Origin: Candidatus Babeliales bacterium
GTDB lineage: Bacteria; Babelota; Babeliae; Babelales; Vermiphilaceae
Reading direction: 5' to 3'
Assembly (NCBI GenBank): GCA_020050795.1
Contig: JAGVKD010000005.1
Span: 22,777 to 86,776 of the forward strand
DNA length: 64,000 nucleotides
Both the position numbers and the translations under genes were made by a program. The notes under the pieces are model-generated. The model was not told the DNA's origin. It saw nothing but the letters and a program-made list of their open reading frames with translations, and made no database searches. Positions 9,991 through 18,024 of the stretch are shown in pieces (positions within the stretch are counted from its first letter, which is position 1; each line of letters begins with the position of its first letter).

Positions 9991-10109
9991 ACTTTTTTAT
10001 CCTCAAGTTGTGAATATATTTATATTTTTCTTGCGCGGGTAATATTACAAAAGTTAACCAATTTAAGCAATCTTAAAAAAGCTAGAATCCAATCTTTTAA
10101 GGAGAATTC

Positions 10110-11336
10110 ATGATCAAAATTAATGCCTATGCTCTCATCTTGTTAACAACGAGTAGTATTCCTTTTTTCATTAAAGCCGAAAGGGCCACTCCGTCCGCTC
10201 GCCCTCATATTTCTGTGCGAGAAGATATCCCCGGTATACGATCTCTCTTTCTTTTTCGACCAGAGACAGCAAGGCCTCTTATTGAATTGTCCGACATATT
10301 ATTAGCACGCGAATCTTCATTGTCCCGCGCAGAGCGTGAAATCATTGCATCGTTCGTTTCATATTTAAATGAATGTAAATTTTGTTGCACAATACACACC
10401 GCGATAGCTGTCCACTTGCTCGATGGTGATGCAAAAACACTGCAAGCTGTGAAGGATGATTATCTCTCTGCATCCATATCTGAAAAATTAAAAACATTGC
10501 TCACAATCGCTGCGAAGGTCCAAAAAAATGCGAGATCAGTGACAGATGAAGATGTTCAACGAGCTCGCGATCAAGGTGCAACCGACATTGAAATTCACGA
10601 TGCCGTTTTAATTGCAGCAGCTTTTTGCATGTACAATCGATATGTTGATGGATTAAGAGTCTGGACCCCCGATGATCCAAAAATGTATGCAGAAAGAGCT
10701 GCACTTGTTGCTCAACATGGATATACAAACCTTCACATACCAGCATTAAAAAAAATAAAAAAACAAAATTCAGCCCGTCCTCACATCTCTGTGCAAGAAG
10801 ATATCCCCGGTATACGATCTCTCTTGGCCCTCAGACCAGAAATTGCAAAAGTTCACAGCGAATTAGTTGGAACATTATTAGGAGGCGAATCCACGTTGCT
10901 CCGCGCAGAGCGCGAAATTATCGCAGCATTTGTTTCATATCTCAATGAATGCAAATGGTGTTGTACAATGCACACTGCAGTAGCAGTGCACCTTCTCGAT
11001 GGAGAAGCAAAAGTTCTGCAAGCCGTAAAAGATGACTATCTCTCTGCACCTATATCTGAAAAATTAAAAACATTACTCACGATCGCCGCGAAGGTCCAAA
11101 AAAATGCGCGATCAGTAGCCGATGAAGATATTCAACACGCTCGTGATCAAGGGGCAACTGATATAGAGATTCATGACACCGTTTTAATCGCAGCTGTCTT
11201 TTGCATGAATAATCGGTATGTGGATGGATTGAGAGCTTGGACTCCTGATGATCCAAAAATATATGAGGAAAGAGCCGCTCTTATTGCTCAACATGGATAT
11301 GGAATCAGCACTAAGGGTGAATTAAAAGTCGATTAA
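10110..11336 (+). CDS. exported protein of two tandem AhpD/carboxymuconolactone-decarboxylase-like domains
   Basis: 408 residues: signal peptide (to ~23), then two near-identical units at about residues 29-206 and 221-398 joined by a lysine-rich linker (LKKIKKQN). Each unit holds the peroxidase-related CxxCxxxH motif, 'NECKFCCTIH' (C89, C92, H96) and 'NECKWCCTMH' (C281, C284, H288). In AhpD-type proteins these cysteines reduce alkyl hydroperoxides or act as thiol relays. Both copies keep all key residues, so both are probably active. AAGGAG precedes the ATG. The gene is divergent from the exported flavoprotein; a shared redox job is an inference. Such enzymes are normally cytoplasmic single-domain oligomers, so export and fusion are unusual. 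Confidence 0.87.
   Translation: MIKINAYALILLTTSSIPFFIKAERATPSARPHISVREDIPGIRSLFLFRPETARPLIELSDILLARESSLSRAEREIIASFVSYLNECKFCCTIHTAIAVHLLDGDAKTLQAVKDDYLSASISEKLKTLLTIAAKVQKNARSVTDEDVQRARDQGATDIEIHDAVLIAAAFCMYNRYVDGLRVWTPDDPKMYAERAALVAQHGYTNLHIPALKKIKKQNSARPHISVQEDIPGIRSLLALRPEIAKVHSELVGTLLGGESTLLRAEREIIAAFVSYLNECKWCCTMHTAVAVHLLDGEAKVLQAVKDDYLSAPISEKLKTLLTIAAKVQKNARSVADEDIQHARDQGATDIEIHDTVLIAAVFCMNNRYVDGLRAWTPDDPKIYEERAALIAQHGYGISTKGELKVD
10194..11303 (+). repeat. internal tandem duplication, ~576-bp period
   Basis: The segment encoding residues 29-206 is repeated at 221-398 of the AhpD-like protein. Long blocks are identical at protein level (for example SEKLKTLLTIAAKVQKNA and DQGATDIEIHD), with differences scattered over the N-terminal thirds, so the duplication is fairly recent and under constraint. 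Confidence 0.93.
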
Positions 11337-11448
11337 AAATAACGTGCCTATCCACCAGTAAGAAGCAATCCGCATTCTATTGCCTTACAGCTTCAAAGGT
11401 AATTATATTGGTATCTAGGAGACTATATAATTAAAAAGGGGGAAACGA

Positions 11449-12297
11449 ATGAAGATTAGTCCATTTAAACATCTCAGCCTGCTGCTATGCCTGAGCGCAA
11501 TGATCAACGCAGAAGAATTCGAGTTGCAGAACAACACATCATCTTCCATAAAAGCAGCGCTCGGATCGACATCAAATCCACCAAGCGCAAGCAAGGCTCG
11601 ATTCCTCGTTCCTGGAGAAAAATTAAGAGCAACGATCAGCAGTTATGAAAAACCGTATCTTTTAATTTTAAAGGGCGATGATAAGCAGGAATATCAATTT
11701 AATACTGCATCGGGACAAAATATTAAACTCAATGCCGTATCTTCATATGCAGGCAGAGTTGATATCGTGCCACAAGCAATCTCAAATAATGTGAGCAAAG
11801 AAGCAATTGTATCCGTGGGATCTGGATCCATAGCGTATGTTCACCAACCAGCCCCTGTTTCTTCATCAACCCCTTCAGCGACGAACCCCTATGCCTATTC
11901 ACCAACACCTCCTACACAACAACCGGTAACTGCTTATCCACTTCTTGGTTATGGCTCAGGGACATATTCACCACAACCAAATCCATATGTGCAAACGCCA
12001 CCGGCACCTGCTGCGCAACCAAAAGTGAGTCCCTATGCCCTTCTTGGTGTTTCACAAGGTGCAACAGCTGCGCAAATTCTTGGCGTCGCTCAATATGGAT
12101 CAACCGTAAAAGCGTATCGGCAACGTTCACTCGATTGGCACCCTGACAAAATAAATACCTCGGTTGCCGCAAAAGTAGCATTCGCACGATATGGAATAAC
12201 AAATCCAGAAGAGCAAAAAAAACTGGCAACTGATGTGTTCACGCTCATTTCAAATGCCTATGCGCAACTCAAAGAAGAAGAAGCAAAACTCAAATAA
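11449..12297 (+). CDS. exported protein with proline-rich linker and C-terminal J domain (paralogue 2)
   Basis: 282 residues, same plan as the gene at 8104. Signal peptide to ~21 (LSAMINA|EEFEL), the family N-terminal domain (NNTSSSIKAALGSTSNPP … NNVSKEAIVSVGSGS), then a Pro/Tyr/Thr-rich low-complexity linker at about 131-192, then a J domain (YALLGVSQGATAAQILG … KAYRQRSLDWHPDKIN, HPD at 231-233; final helix VFTLISNAYAQL). The linker is the main difference from paralogue 1. 'KAYRQ', 'HPDK' and the 'ATDVF' helix are conserved between copies. GGGGGAAACGA precedes the ATG. A terminator-like hairpin follows. Confidence 0.88.
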   Translation: MKISPFKHLSLLLCLSAMINAEEFELQNNTSSSIKAALGSTSNPPSASKARFLVPGEKLRATISSYEKPYLLILKGDDKQEYQFNTASGQNIKLNAVSSYAGRVDIVPQAISNNVSKEAIVSVGSGSIAYVHQPAPVSSSTPSATNPYAYSPTPPTQQPVTAYPLLGYGSGTYSPQPNPYVQTPPAPAAQPKVSPYALLGVSQGATAAQILGVAQYGSTVKAYRQRSLDWHPDKINTSVAAKVAFARYGITNPEEQKKLATDVFTLISNAYAQLKEEEAKLK

Positions 12298-12314
12298 AAA
12301 GAAACATGTTTTTA

Positions 12315-12348
12315 AGAAAGAGGAGCTGAAAATTCAGTTCCTCTTTCT
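12315..12348 (+). terminator. intrinsic terminator after J-domain gene 2
   Basis: AAAGAGGA-g-CTGAA pairs with TTCAG-t-TCCTCTTT, 13 bp with one mismatch, followed by a weak T-rich tail (CTCATTCC). Resembles the hairpin at 8813. Confidence 0.65.
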
Positions 12349-12441
12349 CATTCCAAGGCAAGACGATACCCCTATTGCTTACCAGGTCAAAGCTACGTAT
12401 ATTGGGTACCGAAATTTAATATCACTTAACAAGGAGATCGT

Positions 12442-12846
12442 ATGAAAATGCAGTCATTAACTCTCAAAGCCCTTGGCATGATCCTATTGCTAAGCGCAAC
12501 CATGTATGCAGAAGAATTTGCGTTTCATAACAAAACCAAAGAGCCCGTATCAATTGCTCTGGGTTCCGCACACAATCCTCCAACCCTTAATGATCTTCAA
12601 GAAGTTGGTCCAAATAAAATAACTCAAGGCATTGTTAATATCAGCAAGGATGATGCGGCACAACTGCTTTTGGTTTTAAATAATGATGTTAAATTTGTAT
12701 TTCAGTTAAATTCTGCGCCCGGCAAAGCCGTTAAGCTCAAATTGACTACAAGTTTGCTCAATGGAAAAATCGATCTCGAGCCACAAATCGCTCTGAATAA
12801 CATCAAAAAAGATGAAATCGTTCTCATTGGAGCTGGCTCAATTTAA
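12442..12846 (+). CDS. exported J-protein paralogue lacking the J domain (paralogue 3)
   Basis: 134 residues: signal peptide (…LSATMYA|EEFAF) plus the family N-terminal domain, closest to the 8104 protein (HNKTKEPVSIALGSAHNPP … APGKAVKLKLTTSLL … NNIKKDEIVLIGAGSI). It stops exactly where the other two enter their linker and J domain. No J-like codons were noticed after the stop before the terminator at 12874, so this is a clean short version, not an obvious frameshift. The N-terminal domain therefore has a job without the J domain. AAGGAG precedes the ATG. The three paralogues lie within 4.7 kb on one strand, interrupted by the redox genes. Confidence 0.85.
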   Translation: MKMQSLTLKALGMILLLSATMYAEEFAFHNKTKEPVSIALGSAHNPPTLNDLQEVGPNKITQGIVNISKDDAAQLLLVLNNDVKFVFQLNSAPGKAVKLKLTTSLLNGKIDLEPQIALNNIKKDEIVLIGAGSI

Positions 12847-12873
12847 TCAAATCGTAAAGATTAAATATAAAAA

Positions 12874-12905
12874 AAGCGGCGCTGAATTTTAGCGCCGCTT
12901 TTTAA
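12874..12905. terminator. bidirectional terminator between convergent genes
   Basis: Perfect 10-bp stem AAGCGGCGCT / AGCGCCGCTT with loop GAATTTT, flanked by A-run on the left and T-run on the right, so it can serve both the gene ending at 12846 (+) and that ending at 12922 (-). Confidence 0.9.
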
Positions 12906-12921
12906 TTTCTGGAATAATTTC

Positions 12922-13284
12922 TTAAATTACTTTTGCCATAAACAACTGATAGGGCTTTGCAAGCAGAAGTTCAAGCTTATTTTCTAGTTCCATAATATAT
13001 GGTTTTTGAAACTGTTTTGAATGAGCAGCTTTGCTTTCCCAATTTTCATACAAAATGAATTGCGCAGAATTGTTGAGACTTCGGTGCACGTGATATGCCA
13101 AACAACCGCTCTCCTGAAGGCTCAAGTCTCTCACCTTAATGAGAGCTGCCTTCAGAGCATCCTCTTTGCCCCGCCGTGCCTCAAGAACCACAACCACCGT
13201 ATGTGTTCCCTTGAGAGCATCCTCAGCCATTACATTTCCAGCAACAAGACACATAAAAGATAGCATCAATACACGAAAGTTCAT
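12922..13284 (-). CDS. exported ABM-type (antibiotic biosynthesis monooxygenase-like) protein
   Basis: 120 residues from the ATG at 13284, chosen because AAAGGA precedes it and a signal peptide then starts at residue 1 (MNFRVLMLSFMCLVAGNVMAE). The mature ~95 residues are one ABM dimeric alpha/beta-barrel domain: 'THTVVVVLEARRGKEDALKAALIKV', 'ESGCLAYHVHRS', 'FILYENWESKAAHSKQFQKPY'. ABM proteins are small cofactor-free oxygenases or haem- or quinol-handling proteins; the particular reaction cannot be told. Export is less common. It lies between the J-protein cluster and the porin gene, with hairpins on both sides. Confidence 0.85.
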   Translation of the reverse strand: MNFRVLMLSFMCLVAGNVMAEDALKGTHTVVVVLEARRGKEDALKAALIKVRDLSLQESGCLAYHVHRSLNNSAQFILYENWESKAAHSKQFQKPYIMELENKLELLLAKPYQLFMAKVI

Positions 13285-13318
13285 ACGAGCATCCTTTTGT
13301 TTGAAACACACATAACAA

Positions 13319-13358
13319 ATCGGGCAACTCTTTGAAGGAGTTGCCCGATACTTTTTTT
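13319..13358. terminator. hairpin after the porin gene
   Basis: ATCGGGCAACTC / GAGTTGCCCGAT 12-bp stem. The T-run (CTTTTTTT) lies on the plus side, while the gene needing termination (13359-15398) is on minus, where the tail is TTTGTTATG. Works as a terminator for that gene only if the weak tail suffices. Confidence 0.6.
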
Positions 13359-15398
13359 CTAGAACTTAAATTCAATTCCCGCGTTCACTGTCCACGCTGT
13401 ATTATCCCCTATATTTGGAACAAAATCAGCATCAAACCCCGTTGCATCTAATTCATCTAGTGCCGCTTCTTGCTCAGCATTCAGAGGTTTACCTCGAATG
13501 TCTGTGTAGTGCTGCCCTGGGAAGAACAAAGATCCAACAAAATAGAACTTCATTGACGTGAATGGGAAATAATTCACAAACACGTTTGTCTCAACGCCAA
13601 GGAACTTGCTCGCATCGCTTGGAAGATCCGATTTAGTGAGCGCATCAAACTTCTTGATCGCCCGATCTTCCCAATATGCAAGTACGTTTGATTGGATGTT
13701 AAATTCACGATTCAATTTCGGTTTCCAAAGCACACTCGAACCACCATAAATCAAGTTAGTAAATCCAGATGTAGAAACTGAGAACGGATTAATCGCTTGA
13801 TCTGATTCAGGAGTCGCAAGTGGGCGAGGCAATCTGCCTGCACCGCCAAGCACAAATGCACTTTTCACTTTGTTACCGGAATAAATTTCCTGCAATCCGA
13901 TAAATCCATCATATGAACAATTTTTCACTTCACTATGTGGATGACGACCACCAGATGCCGCACCAGCCTCTGCAGCCCAACGGAGAGTATGGTCTCTAAA
14001 CCAGAATGCAAAATCACCCACAAACATCCAACCATGATAGCCAACAGAATATGGATCACGGAATCGTAGCGCTTTGTTTTGCAATGTGATCGGCCCAGGA
14101 GTTAAATATCCAATAGGACCAGCCACCGTGCCAATAATTTGCCCATTTTGTGATTGAGATTCAAATGTTGTATCAATAATAGTTTGCGCTTGCGATCCGC
14201 GAACGAATGGTATGCTTGCACCACCTGGATTGCTTACCACGTGCGAGTTAACAACAGAGACGCGCCCATCCACATTTGCTTCTTTGATGACGTTGCGATC
14301 CCATCCTTTAACTTTTTGCTGACCAAAGTTAACTGCGGTATCAAAACCAATTTCCACTCGATCGTTAATATAATTTCCGGCAAACCCAAGTGTGCCAAGT
14401 CGGGCATGTGCGTCACCGAGAAATTCTACCTTTTGTTCCGGATCATTATTATAGAAAGCATATGTCTCAAGATTAACCTTATTCGCTCCATTGTTAATCA
14501 GATGCCACATAATACGACTTGCAACAAGGTAGTTAATTTTACCAAAGCCGCGGCCTGGATTTGCAATAAAGCCATACTGCTGACCTAAAATTTTTGCACC
14601 AGTATCGGATAGGCTTGAGCTTTTATTTTGCAAGATAGCTGCATACAAATCATAACGCAGAACATCGGTGAGAATATCGCCTGAGAATTTTGCACCTGGC
14701 GCGTATTGATCAACGATAAAATCAGTATAGAAACCAAGAGTTTCTGGCCCGGTAGCATACGCATCACCAAGTGCGATACCACGACCTAATTGGAACGGAA
14801 ATAATCCCAGTGTGAATTCATGTTTGTTGCTAAAGCTCAGTCCCACCGCTTTGGCAATATCAAATTTTAACCAACATTCACGCATCCAGAAAATGTGACG
14901 CGGAATTGAGTGACTATGCGATCCACCAACAGAATCAACAACCTTAGTTGTTGCATCTGTAGTTTTGGCAATACTTGATGGATTTCCCCAGATACCACGA
15001 TTACGAATGGTACCAAATGTTTCCGCAACCGGAATGCCACCCTGCAAAAATTTTGCTTTGCCGTTCAGATCCAAAGTGTGACGCGCATACCAAACTTTAT
15101 CAAAACCACAATTGCGGTTGTTGAGCATACTGATATTGTCGCCAGCAAAAGTTTCTGGTTTGAAAACGCCACTAAACTCATATTCAAAACCACATACCTC
15201 CGCACCGCACACTGGAGGCGTAGTGAGATCATTAACAACATCTTCGAGCTCGTCGCCTTCGCCCTCAACCTTATTATCAGGTGTAGGCGGAGCAACAACC
15301 AGCCTCGCACCTTTTTCTGCTTTATCCTTGGCCTCAATAATAAAAGGTGTAGCAAATGCACACATCATAAGCGCAAATAACGCGCGTGAAAGTTTCAT
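13359..15398 (-). CDS. putative outer-membrane beta-barrel (porin-like) protein
   Basis: 679 residues from the ATG at 15398 (AAGGA upstream; 8 earlier codons ignored). Signal peptide to ~23, then an acidic, probably disordered segment (about 25-65), then a long region of alternating strands with aromatic girdles and a terminal '…WTVNAGIEFKF' ending in Phe, the mark used by the BAM machinery. Several cysteines lie early (CGAEVCGFEYEF, NNRNCGF). Content of Gly, Asn, Phe and Tyr fits a large barrel. No named porin family was recognised. In a cell dependent on host nutrients it could be a general uptake pore (inference). The leader contains an attenuator-like structure. Confidence 0.75.
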   Translation of the reverse strand: MKLSRALFALMMCAFATPFIIEAKDKAEKGARLVVAPPTPDNKVEGEGDELEDVVNDLTTPPVCGAEVCGFEYEFSGVFKPETFAGDNISMLNNRNCGFDKVWYARHTLDLNGKAKFLQGGIPVAETFGTIRNRGIWGNPSSIAKTTDATTKVVDSVGGSHSHSIPRHIFWMRECWLKFDIAKAVGLSFSNKHEFTLGLFPFQLGRGIALGDAYATGPETLGFYTDFIVDQYAPGAKFSGDILTDVLRYDLYAAILQNKSSSLSDTGAKILGQQYGFIANPGRGFGKINYLVASRIMWHLINNGANKVNLETYAFYNNDPEQKVEFLGDAHARLGTLGFAGNYINDRVEIGFDTAVNFGQQKVKGWDRNVIKEANVDGRVSVVNSHVVSNPGGASIPFVRGSQAQTIIDTTFESQSQNGQIIGTVAGPIGYLTPGPITLQNKALRFRDPYSVGYHGWMFVGDFAFWFRDHTLRWAAEAGAASGGRHPHSEVKNCSYDGFIGLQEIYSGNKVKSAFVLGGAGRLPRPLATPESDQAINPFSVSTSGFTNLIYGGSSVLWKPKLNREFNIQSNVLAYWEDRAIKKFDALTKSDLPSDASKFLGVETNVFVNYFPFTSMKFYFVGSLFFPGQHYTDIRGKPLNAEQEAALDELDATGFDADFVPNIGDNTAWTVNAGIEFKF

Positions 15399-15439
15399 GT
15401 TTTTCCTTGCTGTTCCACACATATATGTAGAGACGGGTT

Positions 15440-15507
15440 TAAAAAAGAACTCACCAGGAAACTGGTGACTACCCTGTTTAAATAGGGATTATTACCTGTT
15501 AAGGGTA
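15440..15507 (-). promoter_or_regulatory. possible transcription attenuator in the leader of the porin gene
   Basis: On the minus strand, 40-70 bases before the porin ATG, TCACCAG-tttc-CTGGTGA (15451-15468) is followed by GTTCTTTTTT, a terminator shape inside a leader. Just upstream CCCT-atttaaac-AGGG can form, and its AGGGTA half can instead pair with an earlier TACCCT (15502-15507), giving two exclusive folds. The sequence is direct; the regulatory role is inferred. Confidence 0.4.
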
Positions 15508-15627
15508 AAGTTTTTACATGGATTGTCAATTGAATTATCAGAGAGAAACGCGACCCGGCAGGGATAATTGCTCGATTGCTCAAACCGCTTCATACTAAAT
15601 ATGAGCACAAAACAATAAAGGGAAACT

Positions 15628-16524
15628 ATGTCAGCAAAACAAAAACTCCTCCTTGGCGCGCACATCTCCACATCCGGAGGGTTGCACAAATCTCTCGAGC
15701 GTGGAGCATCAATCGGTTGCACCACCATGCAAATTTTTACCAAAAGTAACCGCCAGTGGAATGCAAAAAAGCTGACACTTGATGAAATCGCAGAGTTCAA
15801 GCAAGCCGTCAAAAAACATGACATTGATCCCATTGTGGTGCATTGCACCTATCTGATTAATATTGGATCACCAAATCAAGAGACTGGGAAAAAATCACTC
15901 GCTGCACTGGTCATGGAATTGCAACGATGCCAAGAACTTGGTCTAAAATATTTGGTCCTGCATCCAGGCTCGCATTTAAATACAGACGAAGATTCAGCCT
16001 TAGAACGTATTGCACAAAATATTGATGCAGCTTTTGAGGCAGTCCCTGGCGACTCAATGATCTTGCTGGAAACAATGGCCGGCCAAGGTAGCGGCACCTG
16101 TTATAAATTTGAACACATCGCAAAAGTTCGCATGTTGTCCAAGCACAAAAGACGCGTGGGAGTTTGCCTCGATACCTGCCATACATTTGTTGCGGGCTAC
16201 GATATGCGCACAAAAAAAGAATATGAAAAAATGTGGCAACACTTTGATGAAACAATCGGATTGGATCATCTCAAAGTTTTGCACGTTAACGACTCAAAGA
16301 AGGATTTAGGCTCGCGCGTCGATCGACATGAAGATCTAGGAAAGGGGAAAATTGGACTCGAAGGATTCCGGCTTTTATTTAATGACGAGCGTTTTTTTGC
16401 CATTCCTAAAATCATAGAAACGCCAAAGGCGGACCTATGCGACGACTTAAGAAATATGCAAACAGCGGTGAACCTGCTTTCGCAAGAAACAAGAGAGAAA
16501 TTGAAAGTTTGTGTAGTGGAATAA
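15628..16524 (+). CDS. nfo: endonuclease IV (apurinic/apyrimidinic endonuclease)
   Basis: 298 residues, within the usual 280-300. Cleaves DNA 5' of abasic sites in base excision repair, using three zinc ions. The TIM-barrel signatures are in order: 'GAHISTSGGL', 'QIFTKSNRQW', 'VVHCTYLINIGSP', 'LVLHPGSH', 'LLETMAGQGSGTCY', 'GVCLDTCHTFVAGYD', 'VLHVNDSKKDLGSRVDRHEDLGKG', 'IPKIIETPK'. Metal-binding His, Glu and Asp residues are all kept. AAGGGA precedes the ATG. It works with the uracil-DNA glycosylase (22187) and the MutY-like glycosylase (29880) as a compact repair set. Confidence 0.96.
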   Translation: MSAKQKLLLGAHISTSGGLHKSLERGASIGCTTMQIFTKSNRQWNAKKLTLDEIAEFKQAVKKHDIDPIVVHCTYLINIGSPNQETGKKSLAALVMELQRCQELGLKYLVLHPGSHLNTDEDSALERIAQNIDAAFEAVPGDSMILLETMAGQGSGTCYKFEHIAKVRMLSKHKRRVGVCLDTCHTFVAGYDMRTKKEYEKMWQHFDETIGLDHLKVLHVNDSKKDLGSRVDRHEDLGKGKIGLEGFRLLFNDERFFAIPKIIETPKADLCDDLRNMQTAVNLLSQETREKLKVCVVE

Positions 16525-16543
16525 AAAAAGAAGAGATTTTTAT

Positions 16544-16697
16544 GAGAGTAAAGTAATAGACAAGATCCCTAAGGGGAAGAGCTAAGAAGGAATTGTGGCC
16601 GTCTTAACCGCTTAAAGATCAAATCTATTACTCTCTCAAAACAAGCAGTGCTTCTACCCACAAAAGAATGATCTTAACGACCAGATCTTTTGTCCTC
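16544..16697 (+). ncRNA. candidate structured RNA in a 372-base gap
   Basis: No gene is seen between 16525 and 16896. Bases 16544-16560 (GAGAG…AGTAATAGA) pair with 16624-16637 (TCTATTACTCTCTC): 14 bp with one bulge. Inside, GATC/GATC, TAAG/CTTA and TAAGA-a-GG / CC-g-TCTTA stack into a rod. A second hairpin follows (ACAAAAG-ATCT / AGATCTTTTGT, about 16669-16692, with a 4-base bulge). It does not match SRP, RNase P or tmRNA signatures that I know. The strand is a guess. The rest of the gap (16698-16896) shows nothing clear. Confidence 0.35.
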
Positions 16698-16896
16698 ACC
16701 TTTTGATATAAGGAGTAAAGCCCAAAATTATCAAAGATTCAGAATATAGTTTGAAGCAACTTCCAAACAAAACAACAATGTTTAGCTTGCCACAAAAAGC
16801 AACAACTTAAAAGTACCAATCCTACACTGCTTTCGCCAAAATAAGTGTGACTTTTGACAAAAACAACGCGTTTGCAACAAGATTTACTATGAGAAA

Positions 16897-17907
16897 CTAA
16901 CGCGTGCGATGCACGCGCGCTCGGACAAGGATATAAACCCAGCAGGCTAGGATAACTACATATGCGAGAGCCAGCACTGGCAGGGGCATTAAGTTAAACG
17001 TCAAGCACAAAGCAACACTTCCCGACAGAGCCGAAACAATCATCACATAGTATAAAATTGAGACCTTGGCCCAACCCGCTTGCATGAAGTAGCATGCAAA
17101 GTGGTCTGGGCTCCCCAAATAAAATGGAATGCCCTTACGCGTACGAATCAAAACGAGCGCGGTAATCTCAAGCAAGGGAACACTCAAAATAATAACAGGG
17201 GCCAAATATCCGTAGGGCGTATAGGTTCCCCAATTGAATAGAAATGGAATGGTAGCTAAAAAACCACCAATAAAAAGCGACCCTGCATCTCCCAAATACA
17301 TAATTGCCGGTGGCCAATTATAACGCAAGAAAGCGCAAAGCCCTCCTGCCAACGCAGCAAGTGCGAGCGCAACAGTATAATGCTTTAACAGTACTGCGAT
17401 AATAATAAAAGGAAGAATTGCGCCCAATGCAATGGTAGATGAAAGGCCGTCCATTACATCAACCAAATTAAACGCATTGATAATGGTGAGCATCCAGAAG
17501 AAGGAAAGTGGAATGTTTAACATGTTGTAAAAAACATGCTCTTTTAAATAGAATCCAGATTTCACAAAGCAAAAAGCGGCAACGAGTTGTCCTCCAAATT
17601 TTTGATATGCCTTGAGCGGAAATAAATCATCAATCAATCCAATCAGCAACAAAAGTGTAGTACCGATAAGCAACAGAGAAAGATCGCTGTTGAGCGGCAC
17701 GGTGAGCCCAAGGCCACACAATAGACCGACAAAAACAGCCAAGCCACCCATATAAGGAACGGGGGCTTCTTGGCGCTTAATAACGCCATCAGGAACATCA
17801 ACAAACTTTAGTTTACGCGCGAGCTGCGCAAAGAATGGCACTAAATACCAAGTGACCAAGAGAGACATCATGAAAGAAAAAAACATTTTTGATGCGAATG
17901 CAACCAT
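16897..17907 (-). CDS. WecA/TagO-like undecaprenyl-phosphate sugar-1-phosphate transferase
   Basis: 336 residues from the ATG at 17907 (AAAGGA upstream). Polytopic, about ten membrane helices. It matches the PNPT superfamily that starts glycan synthesis on undecaprenyl phosphate: 'APVPYMGGLAVFVG' loop, 'LLLIGLIDDLFPL' with the metal-binding DD, 'IINAFNLVDVMDGL' and 'IMYLGDAGSLFIGG', plus a final 'GSPDHFACYFMQ' loop. That loop and the length favour a WecA/TagO/RfbP-like GlcNAc-1-P transferase over MraY, which has 'PMD(S/T)HFH'-type ends. Likely role: first step of lipid-linked envelope polysaccharide synthesis in the inner membrane. Confidence 0.87.
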   Translation of the reverse strand: MVAFASKMFFSFMMSLLVTWYLVPFFAQLARKLKFVDVPDGVIKRQEAPVPYMGGLAVFVGLLCGLGLTVPLNSDLSLLLIGTTLLLLIGLIDDLFPLKAYQKFGGQLVAAFCFVKSGFYLKEHVFYNMLNIPLSFFWMLTIINAFNLVDVMDGLSSTIALGAILPFIIIAVLLKHYTVALALAALAGGLCAFLRYNWPPAIMYLGDAGSLFIGGFLATIPFLFNWGTYTPYGYLAPVIILSVPLLEITALVLIRTRKGIPFYLGSPDHFACYFMQAGWAKVSILYYVMIVSALSGSVALCLTFNLMPLPVLALAYVVILACWVYILVRARVHRTR

Positions 17908-17983
17908 AGATATCCTTTTTTTGAAACATGCTTCTTGAAATATGCTGATGTCGCACAAGTGTATCTATGATTTTAATTTGACG

Positions 17984-18009
17984 CAAAAAAACCCACGCAA
18001 TGCGTGGGT
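17984..18009 (-). terminator. intrinsic terminator
   Basis: ACCCACGCA / TGCGTGGGT with a run of T on the minus strand, directly after the gene ending at 18025. Confidence 0.85.
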
Positions 18010-18024
18010 AAAATTTTATGTATC

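Noticed and set aside
12847..12873. Decayed J domain after the short third paralogue
   Set aside because: Only 27 bases lie between its stop and the terminator, with no HPD-like codons.
14154..14588. 144-residue frame on plus
   Set aside because: Antisense to the porin gene; composition unlike real genes.
16544..16637. SRP 4.5S RNA identity for the rod-like structure
   Set aside because: The conserved apical GGAAGCAGC-type motif and GNRA loop are missing.
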